Below are positions 1-12,430 of a DNA stretch of 64,000 bases, piece after piece. Under the pieces are notes generated by a model. That model saw nothing but the letters and a program-made list of their open reading frames with translations, had not been told where the DNA came from and did no database searches. Both the position numbers and the translations under genes were made by a program. How positions within the stretch are numbered: position 1 is the stretch's first letter; every line of letters starts with the position of its first letter. This stretch comes from Timema cristinae (taxonomy: Eukaryota; Arthropoda; Insecta; Phasmatodea; Timematidae). The stretch is from positions 67,945,030 to 68,009,029 of the forward strand of contig JBCFYV010000001.1 in assembly GCA_039000515.1 (NCBI GenBank), in the 5' to 3' direction.

Positions 1-2703
1 AATGAATTAAAAGAGGATTGAAAGGAACGTGGCCCATTAAAAAGTAGACAATAATCTCAAAGGAATATTTCCCTCTTTATCTCCCCTCCCCCGCCCTCGC
101 TTTACATGATGGTTTTCTTTGTAGCCATGGCAACAATATGTCCTGGCGTAGCTCCTATCGAATGTTGAGGTTCACAGCTGTACCAATGCTGTGCTTTGAC
201 TTTGGTTTAGTACAAACTGGCGAGAGTCACACACAACAACATTCTATGTATCACCAATATGCTCTTATTATATTCCTAAGCGAAATAGTTAATTTAAAAA
301 AAACATGTTTAATTTCCGTGATATCTTAGAGAAAAATTTGTTATATTGTTTACTGTAATAGCTACTAATTGTTTTCAAGATGGTGGTCAGTTAACTAGTG
401 TTGATCTTTAAGGCTGTTGTAGCAGTTGTTCGTGTTAACCATGCCTAAAACACTCATGATTACTCAACAATTATTACACATCATTATTTGATGCACAATA
501 TATTATGAAAAGAAACAAACAAGTTACCTCAAATGCTAAGTAGGTTTAACACATACATATCAATATAAAACTACCATTAATAATAGTGTCACAAACTACA
601 ATATATTAGTTTATTTTAACAAACACATTTCTATGGATATTAGCTAACACCTGAAGACAATTAAAATCTGCATCAAGTGTAATTTATAATAAGTAATTAT
701 TTTCCTGGTCGATACTTACATAATTAGAGGGATGGGGAGACATTTCATTCAAGGAACGAGGAGTGTATTATACTAACCAAATAAAACAAACGTGATTATT
801 TGTTATGTTAAATAGATTAGGTTAGTATGATCATAGGACATTATTTAAAATAAGACTATGTTGATACATTCACCGCCATATTTCTTCACATTATTTCTAC
901 GTATGGAAACATTCGAGGTGTTGCCTAGCAAAAAATTAATATGAAAATTGAGACATTGATTCAAACAGTCTCAAAAGTAAATATATTTTTATGGACAACT
1001 AACATATTATTATTAGGTTTTAATAAACTAATAAATAAATAAAGAACATTGACTTGGATAACACAATTATTTTCTAAAAATAAGGCCATGTTTAGTTTTT
1101 CTGATGATTAAGATTGCAGTAAAGAATATATTAGTGTTACGTAAAACACACAACCAAAACTGCTACGATTGAACCACTAGCTCCAAAGTACAATCTTACC
1201 ATGCTAGCCATTGTTAACAAGTTACAATGATCAGGAGATTCCAAGACAATCATAGTGTAAAGGGTAAAAACACTCAAATATAAACACAATACGATTATTA
1301 CAAACTAGTACTACCAATCAAGAAATAATAACAATTATAGACTACAATCTACATGATGCAAACACTATCAGTATATGTATGGTTCTGTTAAAATAGGACC
1401 TACATTGAATATTATATATTTTACAGGAAACACTTTACAAAGTAACAGGTCAAAAATAATAATTTAATAATGGCTATTATATTTTCTCGTGTTATAGAAC
1501 GTATTTGGTTTTAAGACCACTGCCGTACCTTAATTTAAGCTTATATCTACATTTTTGGTTTAATGATATTCACCTTAATAAAGCAATAACTAAGAGTACG
1601 AAAGGGGGGGTGGTTTTCGTATAAAGATCAGAATAAATTAATCGCACTACACTCCATCCAATGAATACAAATTACACGGAGCCTACACTTTCTACGATAG
1701 TTAAATGTTAAGTAGATTATTTAGAATATACAATCGAAAACTTTCATTAGAAGCACTAACCTTCGTTATGAAATTGTTACATACTACACACAAATTATAT
1801 AAGATTTATAAAATATCAATTTACACAATCCTATAAATATTAATAATATCCATTCGTCTAAATGCCAAATATTCTTTTTAATAGAGACAATGCTAGAACA
1901 TGTTTATAAATATTCGACTTTTTTCACATTCAGTTGTTTCTTCAGTAAAGTGTTAATCACTACTGTACTGTAGTGTACTGTACTGTCCTAAACTATGAAT
2001 AAGGACCTCGAATGCTGTCATCTCAAACAGAGGCAGGTGGTTGGAAGTACGACTGCCTCTGATCTTCAAACTGTTTTTAGTTCAGTTACTGCAATCACAC
2101 CTAAGATTGGAAACTACACAATAAACAAACGTAATAGCAAATTTTCTTTTATCGGCGCTATTATTCATTGTCCACGGATATGCCTACTGTTTAATAATCT
2201 GTCCAAGCTATGCAGAGATCTCAGGCGTCACCATGAAACCTCTCAGTAAGCCAAGCATTTTAAATGCAAGAAATTAATACTTTTTTATTTAAGAAATACT
2301 AAATTAAGGAATTATTAAATACATTAAATAAATAGTAGTGTATTAAAATAATATAAAAACATTCCAATATGTTTTTCTTAATAGAAGCACGTAGAGTCAC
2401 TTTAGAGGTTATTGAAGACATCTGTACTAGAAACATTTCTAGAGTCCACCCGCCATTAGATCTACAGACATTACGAGTTACGTTTCAGCTCAAATGGAGT
2501 TGTTTCAAAGTTGAATGTTTGTTTCCCAGGGTATTTGTGGTTTATGTAATACTTACATCAGGTTTATTCCCTTCCGGGGGAGTGGTGGCGTTCTAAACAA
2601 TACAACAAACACAAACACGTCAGAATAAAACAAGACACAGGCTGTAATTCAACTCACTCTAATGTTGTACTTCAACAAGTCTCATCGCTCAAACTGAAAT
2701 TAT
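1..2703. other. left-end intronic sequence, no gene supported
   Basis: Very AT-rich, with three short ORFs (138-329, 1995-2249, 2369-2596) that lack family features. I searched the minus strand for the missing last tubulin-binding repeat (a PGGG-coding run) and saw none. Confidence 0.6.
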
Positions 2704-3485
2704 CAGAGCCAGGATATAGGTTTCAGACTACAGGATGTACAGTTAACAGGGCAGGGACATAGGTTTCAGACTACAGGATGTTAACATAGCATAGATATAG
2801 GTTTCAGACTACATGGTGTTAACAGAGCATAGACATAGGTTTCAGACTACATGATGTTAACAGAGCATAGACATAGGTTTCAGACTACATGATGTACAGT
2901 TAACATAGCATAGATATAGGTTTCAGACTACAGGATGTACAGTTAAGAGAGCATAAACATAGGTTTCAGACTACATGATGTTAACAGAGCATAGACATAG
3001 GTTTCAGACTACAGGATGTTAACATAGCATAGATATAGGTTTCAGACTACATGATGTTAACAGAGCATAGACATAGGATTCAGACTACATGATGTTAACA
3101 GGGCAGACATAGGTTTCAGACTACAGGATGTTAACATAGCATATACATAGGTTTCAGACTACAGGATGTACAGTTAACAGGGCAGGGACATAGGTTTCAG
3201 ACTACAGGATGTACAGTTAAGAGAGCATAAACATAGGTTTCAGACTACATGATGTTAACAGAGCATAGACATAGGTTTCAGACTACAGGATGTACAGTTA
3301 ACATAGCATAGATATAGGTTTCAGACTACAGGATGTACAGTTAACATAGCATATACATAGTTTTCAGACTACAGGATGTTAACACAGCGTAGACATAGGA
3401 TTCAGACTACAGGATGTTAACACAGCGTAGACATAGGATTCAGACTACATGATGTTAACACAGCGTAGACATAGGTTTCAGATAC
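2704..3485. repeat. 38-42 bp minisatellite, about 20 copies
   Basis: The unit is agacataggtttcagactac followed by atgatgttaacagagcat. Two length classes exist: some copies have gatgtacagttaaca in place of gatgttaaca (four extra bases). The base identities catgatg/caggatg and agac/atac also vary, and the classes are interspersed, indicating recombination within the array. No exon or splice site is recognised next to it. Confidence 0.95.
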
Positions 3486-4557
3486 TTTGTTTAAGTGCTT
3501 TCCATAAATTTCCACAGTAACAAAACTATTACAGAGTAAATTTAATTGCTTAATTTAAAAATAGTGTTTGAAATAGTTCTAAATAATTATTTTGGTACAA
3601 TGTCAGGAAGAATTAAGTGAATTGAATTTAGACTTGTATAAAAACTGTTTCTTCCCAATATATAAAATTCAAACTCAGTCCTGGGCCTTCAAGTAAACTG
3701 TTAAGAAAGTCAGATAGATTCAAACCATGCATGCAAAGTGTTTTGCACAATGTCGTTAACCATAGCCATGTCACGAGTTGAGAGGCTGAATGCAAGCTGC
3801 ACTCTGTATTTATTTACGAAACATATCAGTGACATGCAACAAGAACAATGCTAATTTATCCACGAGCAATAATTGTTGCATGTAAATATAATTTGAGAGG
3901 TAAGAACGAAACAAAGTAATTTGTGAACATAACAAACATGTCAATGAAGTAGTTTAGGCTAATTCTAAGGTTTAAGCTAACTCACTTTGAAGAGAGACCA
4001 GTGTTAAACTATAGGCCTAGTGAAGTCTTAGAAAGATATTTGATAAGTTATGTTATGTTAATAGTAGGCTTATATCGGTTTAAATATATCTCCTGAATGG
4101 TTTTTATTAAAACAGATAATACCTCTTTAATATTACTTAACTAAAGCTATAGGCTAGGAAATGGTTAGAAAAACATTCCCAACTCATGTTTATTAACGAG
4201 CACTAAATACACACACACACATCACACACTCTTAACAAAATGTAGCCACACACACAACACACACACGTGAATATGAATGCAATAAAGAATTTTTTTTAAA
4301 GTAGCCATGAACATTGTAAAACTAACCATGCTGAGATACTAATGTCACCATATGATCACAAATAAACGACATATATAAGACCATACAGGATATTTTCCAT
4401 TATGCATGCAATGTCGTACAAATCAATCTCGCAACCAAGATCGATATTAATCTCGCATAGTTCGACTAGGAAATAACTTGAACCGATTCCTTGAACATAA
4501 TATGTAGACAACCAACTAAACAGTTATTAAGAAGTGGTTCCTATTAATAGTAACTTA
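3486..4557. other. intronic sequence with (ac)n microsatellite
   Basis: AT-rich. A cacacac-type microsatellite lies at 4209-4265. No gene signals were seen. Confidence 0.6.
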
Positions 4558-4780
4558 GTCAGTGGCCATATTGTCTAACGCGCTACTCTCGCAGTAGATG
4601 ACGGGGAGATCAAGGTTCGAATCTCGGTCGGGTGTACTGAGGGTTCTTTCCAAAATGGGTTTCCACCCTCTCTATTCACGCAAATGTGGGTACACTACCT
4701 CTAGTCCCTAAAAACATTACCGTAATTAACATGTAACCCGAATGGGTAGTAAGACACGGTGCATAAAAAAAACTTTGCCA
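4558..4780 (+). mobile_element. tRNA-derived SINE, type A
   Basis: A tRNA-like head has an A-box segment (ttgtctaacgcgctactctc) and B box aaggttcgaatct (about 4611-4623). The body has ctgagggttctttccaaaat, gggtttccaccctct and acgcaaatgtgggta. The tail is gtaacccgaatgggtagtaa then gacacggtgc and an A run at 4766-4774. It is not a functional tRNA because the acceptor stem does not pair. Confidence 0.82.
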
Positions 4781-5369
4781 AAAGTTTGGCTAGCAACCTA
4801 GAAATGACAAACCCCATTGTTTACAAAATAAAAATTGTTATATTCCAGAGTTTGTAAGAATTTTTGAGGTAGTTCAAAGATCGATCTTCATATATACATA
4901 TATATCTGTTATCAGATGAGTTTGGGCGAGTGTCGTACCAAGAACCAAGATATAGACACTTGGAAGTAGGGTACAGATGGTATGGGCACAGTGAAGAAAC
5001 ATCTGCAGTCGTTTCGAAGCACGTGCCAAATAACAACATAACAATATGTAAAACAACGTCCATGAATCTTTTTAATTTTAAAGTGACATTTAGCAGCTGA
5101 GATTGTTGAAAACATATCCTAGAATGTTTATTGTTGGATGCGCGCGCAAGTCTTGGCTCAACGAGCCATTGGCTTGTAACTTACCCACAGCTCACTCTAA
5201 TTACGGAGATGCAGATATTTATGGCTGTTATTTTCTTGGGCGTAGGGAGAGGTGGTATCAGAACCCCCCTTATGAACTTTTCACAACTTTTTAATATGAG
5301 CTTTATCAAACTTCAAACAACTTAATTTGAGGCATTTAGATTTTATAGCGTTGTCAGTGAAGGACGATA
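4781..5369. other. intronic sequence, no gene supported
   Basis: Overlapping short ORFs on both strands (4821-5325) show no conserved pattern. Nothing else was seen. Confidence 0.55.
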
Positions 5370-6336
5370 CAAGGATCTGATACAAGTGTGGACCTGAGAG
5401 TAGCCCGATACAAGGTCTGATACAAGTGTGGACCTGAGAGTAGTCCGATACAAGGGTCTGATACAAGTGTGGACCTGAGAGTAGCCCGATACAAGGGTCT
5501 GATACAAGTGTGGACCTGAGAGTAGCCCGATACAAGAGTCTGATACAAGTGTGGACCTGAGAGTAGTCCGATACAAGGTCTGATACAAGTGTGGACCTGA
5601 GAGTAGCCCGATACAAGTGTGGACCTGAGAGTAGCCCGATACAAGGGTCTGATACAAGTGTGGACCTGAGAGTAGTCCGATACAAGGGTTTGATACAAGT
5701 GTGGACCTGAGAGTAGTCCGATACAAGGGTCTGATACAAGTGTGGACCTGAGAGTAGCTCGATACAAGGGTCTGATACAAGTGTGGACCTGAGAGTAGCC
5801 CGATACAAGAGTCTGATACAAGTGTGGACCTGAGAGTAGTCCGATACAAGGGTCTGATACAAGTGTGGACCTGAGAGTAGCCCGATACAAGGGTTTGATA
5901 CAAGTGTGGACCTGAGAGTAGTCCGATACAAGGGTCTGATACAAGTGTGGACCTGAGAGTAGCCCGATACAAGTGTGGACCTGAGAGTAGTCCGATACAA
6001 GGGTTTGATACAAGTGTGGACCTGAGAGTAGCCCGATACAAGTGTGGACCTGAGAGTAGCCCGATACAAGGGTCTGATACAAGTGTGGACCTGAGAGTAG
6101 CCCGATACAAGTGTGGACCTGAGAGTAGCCCGATACAAGGGTCTGATACAAGTGTGGACCTGAGAGTAGCCCGATACAAGGGTCTGATACAAGTGTGGAC
6201 CTGAGAGTAGCCCGATACAAGGGTCTGATACAAGTGTGGACCTGAGAGTAGTCCGATACAAGGGTCTGATACAAGTGTGGACCTGAGAGTAGCCCGATAC
6301 AAGGGTCGGTTACAAGTGTGGACCTGAGAGTAGAAC
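5370..6336 (-). repeat. 42-bp minisatellite, about 24 copies, just downstream of a tau donor
   Basis: The unit on the plus strand is gggtctgatacaagtgtgga followed by cctgagagtagcccgatacaa. Some copies are a 28-bp short form lacking the gggtctgatacaag part. The word gatacaag occurs twice per full unit, so the unit itself grew from a shorter repeat. The array begins about 36 bases after the donor of exon 6373-6549. On the minus strand each unit reads ctactctcag then gtccacac, which resembles an acceptor joined to a donor. ORFs over 300 codons in three frames are artefacts of the period. Confidence 0.96.
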
Positions 6337-6372
6337 CGTATTCTGGTTCTAATCAACAAAGAGGGTTCTTAC

Positions 6373-6549
6373 CTTGATGGCCCCCCCTCCTGGTGAGTGT
6401 TTCACATTGTCCTTGGAGCCGACCTTGGGTTTAGCCTTGTCCTTGAAGTCCAACTTGACGGTCTCTATTTTCTTATCACCACCGCCCGGTTTGTGGGTTG
6501 CGTTATCTAATGACCCTACCTTGGGTTTGGCGTTCCACTGCAGTTTCAC
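6373..6549 (-). CDS. tau: tau microtubule-binding repeats, second exon (two canonical repeats)
   Basis: A 177-bp (59-codon) exon lies between acceptor gatcacccag (AG at 6551-6550) and donor AAG|GTAAGA (GT at 6372-6371), in phase 0 at both ends. It begins [16 protein letters not shown] and contains two full tubulin-binding repeats, KVGSLDN...KPGGG and KVGSKDN...SPGGG, separated by the inter-repeat [16 protein letters not shown]. Joined to the exon at 12421, the order of repeats matches insect tau/MAP2/MAP4 family proteins. At least one more repeat and a C-terminal tail are expected, but no further repeat-like coding sequence is visible between here and base 1, so they probably lie beyond the left edge. 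Minisatellites flank it on both sides: the 48-bp array ends at its acceptor and a 42-bp array starts about 36 bases after its donor. Confidence 0.95.
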
Positions 6550-6550
6550 C

Positions 6551-7389
6551 TGGGTGATCTGGCAACACAGTCATTACCAACACGGTCATTGTTATCTGGG
6601 GTGATTTGGCAACACAGTCATTACCAACACGCTCATTGTTATCTGGGGGTGATTTGGCAACACAGTCATTACCAACACGCTCATTGTTATCTGGAGGTTA
6701 TTTGGCAACACAGTCATTACCAACACGCTCATTGTTATCTGGAGGTGATTTGGCAACAAAGTCATTACCAACACGCTCATTGTTATCTGGAGGTGATTTG
6801 GCAACACAGTCATTACCAACACGCTCATTGTTATCTGGAGGTGATCTGGCAACACAGTCATTCCCAACAAGCTCATTGTTATCTGGAGGTGATTTGACAA
6901 CACAGTCATTCCCAACAAGCTCATTGTTATCTGGAGGTGATCTGGCAACACAGTCATTACCAACACGCTCATTGTTATCTGGGGGTGATTTGGCAACACA
7001 GTCATTACCAACACGCTCATTGTTATCTGGAGGTGATCTGGCAACACAGTCATTCCCAACACGCTCATTGTTATCTGGAGGTGATCTGGCAACACAGTCA
7101 TTCCCAACAAACTCATTGTTATCTGGAGGTGATCTGGCAACACAGTCATTCCCAACAAGCTCATTGTTATCTGGAGGTGATCTGGCAACACAGTCATTAC
7201 CAACACGCTCATTGTTATCTGGAGGTGATCTGGCAACACAGTCATTCCCAACAAGCTCATTGTTATCTGGAGGTGATTTGGCAACACAGTCATTCCCAAC
7301 AAGCTCATTGTTATCTGGAGGTGATCTGGCAACACAGTCATTACCAACACGCTCATTGTTATTTGGAGGTGATTTGGCAATAAGATGTC
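6551..7389 (-). repeat. 48-bp minisatellite, about 17 copies, abutting a tau 3' splice site
   Basis: The unit on the plus strand is ttatctggaggtgatttggc followed by aacacagtcattaccaacac and gctcattg. On the minus strand each unit contains ttggtaatgactgtgttgcc then agatcacctccag. The genuine acceptor of exon 6373-6549 is the same sequence with agatcacccag, so the last unit grades into the real 3' splice site. Because 48 is divisible by three and the unit lacks stops, long ORFs (262-271 codons) exist on both strands; they are artefacts. Confidence 0.96.
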
Positions 7390-7848
7390 ATTAACAGTCT
7401 TTCTCAAAAAGGTTTATTGGTAGCTTTGCGGTAACCAAAGGGGGCAGCGTCCACACATTTTACTAATGAGAAGGCCAAAATATTGCAGAATTATTTTTAA
7501 CATTCAATTATACTTGAAGCAATATGATAATTATATAGTTGGATTTTAAGGTATTATGAGTTTAATATTATTTTAATAATTTAATAGTCAAGACATGAAT
7601 TAAAGATTGAAGGTAATGTAATTGACAACACAATTTCTGATTGATTCACCGAACCTCCCTTCCAAAACCGGCCCCTCAACCAACACCAATGCTCATTGAA
7701 AATATCAAATTTGGAAACATAAAGCTTTATGATCAAATATTAACCCCTTATATGAATTGAGGTTACACATAAATTAGGATTATAAAATTTAAAAAATGAT
7801 CAAAAGGACTGAGAAAAGGTTTAATCCTATTCAGTGTCCCTCCTCCAG
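7390..7848 (-). other. only unique part of the tau intron 6550-12420
   Basis: About 460 bases of ordinary AT-rich intron between the two arrays. No further features. Confidence 0.75.
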
Positions 7849-10800
7849 GTGATAATGTCCCCCTACCTTCTTGTCTGCCCTCCAGATGATAATGTCCCCC
7901 TATATTCTTGCCTACCCTCCAGGTGATAATGTCCCCCTACCTTCTTGTCTGCCCTCGAGATGAGAATGTCCCCCTACCTTCTTGTCTGCCCTCCAGATGA
8001 TAATGTCCCCCTATCTTCTTGTCAACCCTCCAGGTGATAATGTCCCCCTACCTTCTTGCCTACCCTCCAGGTGTAATGTCCCCCTACCTTCTTGCCTACC
8101 CTCCACGGGATAATGTCCCCCTACTTTCTTGTCTACCCTCCAGGTGATAATGTCCCACTACCTTCTTGTCTACCCCCCAGGTGATAATGTCCCCCCACCT
8201 TATTGTCTGCCGTCCAGGTGTAATGTCCCCCTACCTTCTTGCCTACCCCCAGGTGATAATGTCCCCCCACCTTATTGTCTGCCGTCCAGGTGTAATGTCC
8301 CCCTACCTTCTTGCCTACCCTCCAGGGGATAATGTCCCCCTACTTTCTTGTCTACCCTCCAGGTGATAATGTCCCACTACCTTCTTGTCAACCCTCCAGG
8401 TGATAATGTCCCCCTACCTTCTTGCCTACCCTCCAGGTGTAATGTCCCCCTACCTTCTTGCCTACCCACCAGGTGATAATGTCGCCCTACCTTCTTGTCT
8501 ACCCTCCAGGTGATAATGTCCCCCTACCTTCTTGTCTCTTCCAGGTGATTAATGTCCCCTACCTTCTTGCATACCCTCCAGGTGATAATGTCCCCCATAC
8601 CTTCTTGTCTGCCCCCAGGTGATAATGTCCCTACCTTCTTGTCCTACCCTCCAGGTGATAATGTCCCCCTTACCTTTTGTCTCCTTCCAGGTGATAATGT
8701 CCCCCTACTTCTTGTCTACCCTCCAGGTGATAATGTCCCTCTACCTTCTTGCCTACCCTCCAGGTGATAATGTCCCCTACCTTCTTGTCTCCCCAGGTGA
8801 TAATGTCCCCTACCTTCTTGTCTACCCCCAGGTGATAATGTCCCCCTACTTTCTTGTCTACCCTCCAGGTGATAATGTCCCCTACTTCTTGTCTACCCCC
8901 AGGTGATAATGTCCCCCTACTTCTTGTCTGCCCCCAGGTGATAATGTCCCCTACTTCTTGCCTACCTCCAGGTGATAATGTCCCCCTACCTTCTTGCCTA
9001 CACCCCAGGTGAAATGTCCCCCTACCTTCTTGCCTACCCTCCAGGTGATAATGTCCCCTACTTCTTGTCTACCCTCCAGGTGATAATGTCCCCTACTTCT
9101 TGCTACCCCCAGGTGATAATGTCCTCCCTACCTTTTGTCGTCCCTCCAGGTGATAATGTCCCCCTACCTCTTGTCTACCCCCAGGTGATAATGTCCCCTA
9201 CCTTCTTGTCTCCCCCAGGTGATAATGTCCTCCTACCTTCTTGCCTACCTCAAGGTGATAATGTCCCCCTACTTCTTGCCTACCCTCCAGGTGATAATGT
9301 CCTCCTACCTTCTTGTCTCCCTCCAGGTGATAATGTCCTCTACCTTCTTGTCTGCCCTCCAGGTGATAATGTCCCCCTACCTCTTGTCTACCTCCAGGTG
9401 ATAATGTCCCCTACCTTCTTGTCTACCCTCCAGGTGATAATGTCCCCTACCTTCTTGTCTACCCTCCAGGTGATAATGTCCCCTACCTTCTTGTCTCCCC
9501 AGGTGATATGTCCCTAACTTCTTGTCTGCCCTCCAGGTGATAATGTCCCCTACTTTCTTGTCTCCCTCCAGGTGATAATGTCCCCTACCTTCTTGTCTGC
9601 CCCCAGGTGATAATGTCCCCTACCTTCTTGTCTGCCCTCCAGGTGATAATGTCCCCCTACCTTCTTGTTCTGCCCTCCAGGTGATAATGTCCCCTTACCT
9701 TCTTGTCTCCCCAGGTGATAATGTCCCCTACCTTCTTGTCTACCCTCCAGGTGATAATGTCCCCTACTTCCTTGCCTACGCCTCCAGGTGATAATGTCCC
9801 CTACCTTCTTGTCTCCCCCAGGTGATAATGTCCCCCTACCTTCTTGTCTACCTCCAGGTGATAATGTCCCCCTACTTCTTGCTACCCTCCAGGTGATAAT
9901 GTCCCCTACCTTCTTGTTGCCCTCCAGGTGATAATGTCCCCTACTTCTTGCTACTCGTGATATGTCCTACCTCTGTCCCTCAGGTGATAATGTCCCCCTA
10001 CTTCTTGTCTACCCTCCAGGTGATAATGTCCCCTACCTTCTTGTCTGCCCCCAGGTGATAATGTCCCTTACCTTCTTGTCTCCCCTCCAGGTGATAATGT
10101 CCCCCTACCTTCTTGTCTACCCTCCAGGTGATAATGTCCCCCTACCTTCTTGTCTGCCCTCCAGGTGATAATGTCCCCCTACCTTCTTGTCTACCCCCAG
10201 GTGATAATGTCCCCCTACCTTCTTGTCTGCCCCCAGGTGATAATGTCCCCTACCTTCTTGCCTACCCTCCAGGTATAATGTCCCCTACCTTCTTGCCTAC
10301 CCTCCAGGTGATAATGTCCCCTACCTTCTTGCTCTGACCCCTCCAGGTGATAATGTCCCCTACCTTCTTGTCTGCCCTCCAGGTGATAATGTCCCCCTAC
10401 CTTCTTTGTCTACCCCCCAGGTGATAATGTCCCCCTACTTCTTGTCTGCCTCCAGGTGATAATGTCCCCTACCTTCTTGTCTGCCCTCCAGGTGATAATT
10501 GTCCCCCTACCTTCTTGTCTACCCCCAGGTGATAATGTCCCCCTACCTTCTTGTCCGCCCCCAGGTGATAATGTCCCCTACCTTCTTGCCTACCCTCCCA
10601 GGTGATAATGTCCCCTACCTTCTTGTCTACCCTCCAGTGATATTGTCCCCCTACCTTCTTGTCTACCCCCAGGTGATAATGTCCCCCTACCTTCTTGTCT
10701 ACCCTCCAGGTGATAATGTCCCCTACCTTCTTGTCTGCCCTCCAGGTGATAATTTTCCCCCTACCTTCTTGTCTACCTCCTCCAGGTGATAATGTCCCCC

Positions 10801-12430
10801 TACCTTCTTGTCTGCCTTCCAGGTGATAATGTCCCCTCTACCTTCTTGTCTGCTCCCAGGTGATAATGTCCCTCACCTAATCCTTCTTGCTACCCTCCAG
10901 GTGATAATGTCCCCCTATTCCTTCTTGTCTGCCCTCCCAGGTGATAATGTCCCCTACCTTCTTGCTACCCCCAGGTGATAATGTCCCCTACCTTCTTGCC
11001 TACCCTCCATGTGATAATGTCCCCTACCTTCTTGTCTACCTTCCAGGTGATAATGTCCCCTACTTTCTTGCCTACCCTCCAGGTGATAATGTCCCCTACC
11101 TTTCTTGCCTTCCCTCAGGTGATAATGTCCCCCTACCTTTTGGCTACCCTCCAGGTGATAATGTCCCCCTACCTTCTTGCTACCCTCCAGGTGATAATGT
11201 CCCCCTACTTTCTTGCCTATCCTCCAGGTGATAATGTCCCCCTACCTTCTTGTCTGCCCTCCAGGTGATAATGTCCCCCTACCTTCTTGTCTGCCCTCCA
11301 GGTATAATATCCCCCTACCTTCTTGTCTACCCTCCAGGTCATAATGTCCCCCTACCTTCTTGTCTGCCCTCCAGGTGATAATGTCCCCCTACCTTCTTGT
11401 CTACCCTCAGGTGATAATGTCCCCCTACCTTCTTGTCTGCCTCCAGGTGATAATGTCCCCCTACCTTCTTGTCTGTCCCAGGTGATAATGTCCCCCTACC
11501 TTCTTGCCTACCCTCCAGGTGATAATGTCCCCCTACCTTCTTGTCTGCCTTCCAGGTGATAATGTCCCCCTACCTTCTTGCTACCCTCCAGGTGATAATG
11601 TCCCCCTACCTTCTTGCCTACCCTCCAGGTGATAATGTCCCCCTACCTTCTTGCCTACCCTCCAGGTGATAATGTCCCACCTCCTACCTTTTGTCTGCTT
11701 CCCAGGTGATAATGTCCCCCTACTTTCTTGCCTACCCTCCAGGTGATAATGTCCCCCTACTTTCTTGCCTATCCTCCAGGTGATAATGTCCCCCTACCTT
11801 CTTGTCTACCCTCCAGGTGATAATGTCCCCCTACCTTCTTGTCTGCCTTCCAGGTGATAATGTCCCCTACCTTCTTGTCTGCTTCCCAGGTGATAATGTC
11901 CCCCTACCTTCTTGCCTACCCTCCAGGTGATAATGTCCCCCTACCTTCTTGTCTGCCCTCCAGATGATAATGCCCCCCTACCTTCTTGTCTACCCCCCAG
12001 GTGATAATGTCCCCCTACCTTCTTGTCTGCCCCCCAGGTGATAATGTCCCCTACCTTCTTGCCTACCCTCCAGGTCATAATGTCCCCATACCTTCTTGCC
12101 TACCCTCCAGGTGATAATGTCCTCCTACCTTCTTGTCTGCCCTCCAGGTGATAATGTCACCCTACCTTCTTGTCTGCCCTCTAGGTGATAATTTCCCCTA
12201 CCTTCTTGTCTACCCCCAGGTGATAATGTCCCCCTACCTTCTTGTCTGCCCCCAGGTGATAATGTCCCCTACCTTCTTGCCTACCCTCCAGGTGATAATG
12301 TCCCCCTACTTTCTTGCCTACCCTCCAGGTGATAATGTCCCCCTACCTTCTTGCCTACCCTCCAGGTGATAATGTCTCCCTACCTTCTTGTCTCCCCTCC
12401 AGGTGATAATGTCCCCCTACCTTCTTGTCT
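7849..12430 (-). repeat. 37-bp minisatellite, about 125 copies, containing a tau 5' splice site
   Basis: The unit on the plus strand is caggtgataatgtcccccta followed by ccttcttgtctaccctc. On the transcribed minus strand each unit reads AGACAAGAAG then GTAGGGGGACATTATCACCT, i.e. the last ten bases of tau exon 12421-12629 plus its donor and 5' intron bases. The array starts inside the exon and occupies 78% of the intron. Copies vary by substitution (taccctc/tgccctc). In the middle (about 8550-11200) there are frequent one-base losses and gains in the C runs. Plus-strand ORFs with VIMSPYLL periods are not genes. Confidence 0.97.

Noticed and set aside
4558..4780. tRNA gene
   Set aside because: It has A and B boxes but no paired acceptor stem. 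It continues into a SINE body with a tail shared with other SINEs. The same applies to 12913, 33820 and 46893.
5281..6359. Three overlapping minus-strand ORFs of 306-338 codons
   Set aside because: They are open only because the roughly 42-bp repeat is near a multiple of three and lacks stops in those frames. All encode the same periodic peptide in shifted order and no non-repeat protein sequence.
6592..7407. ORFs of 262 and 271 codons on opposite strands
   Set aside because: The 48-bp unit equals 16 codons without stops, so both strands stay open. This is repeat translation next to a tau acceptor.
8129..12369. Many plus-strand ORFs with VIMSPYLL-type periods
   Set aside because: Translations of the 37-bp minisatellite on the strand opposite to the gene.
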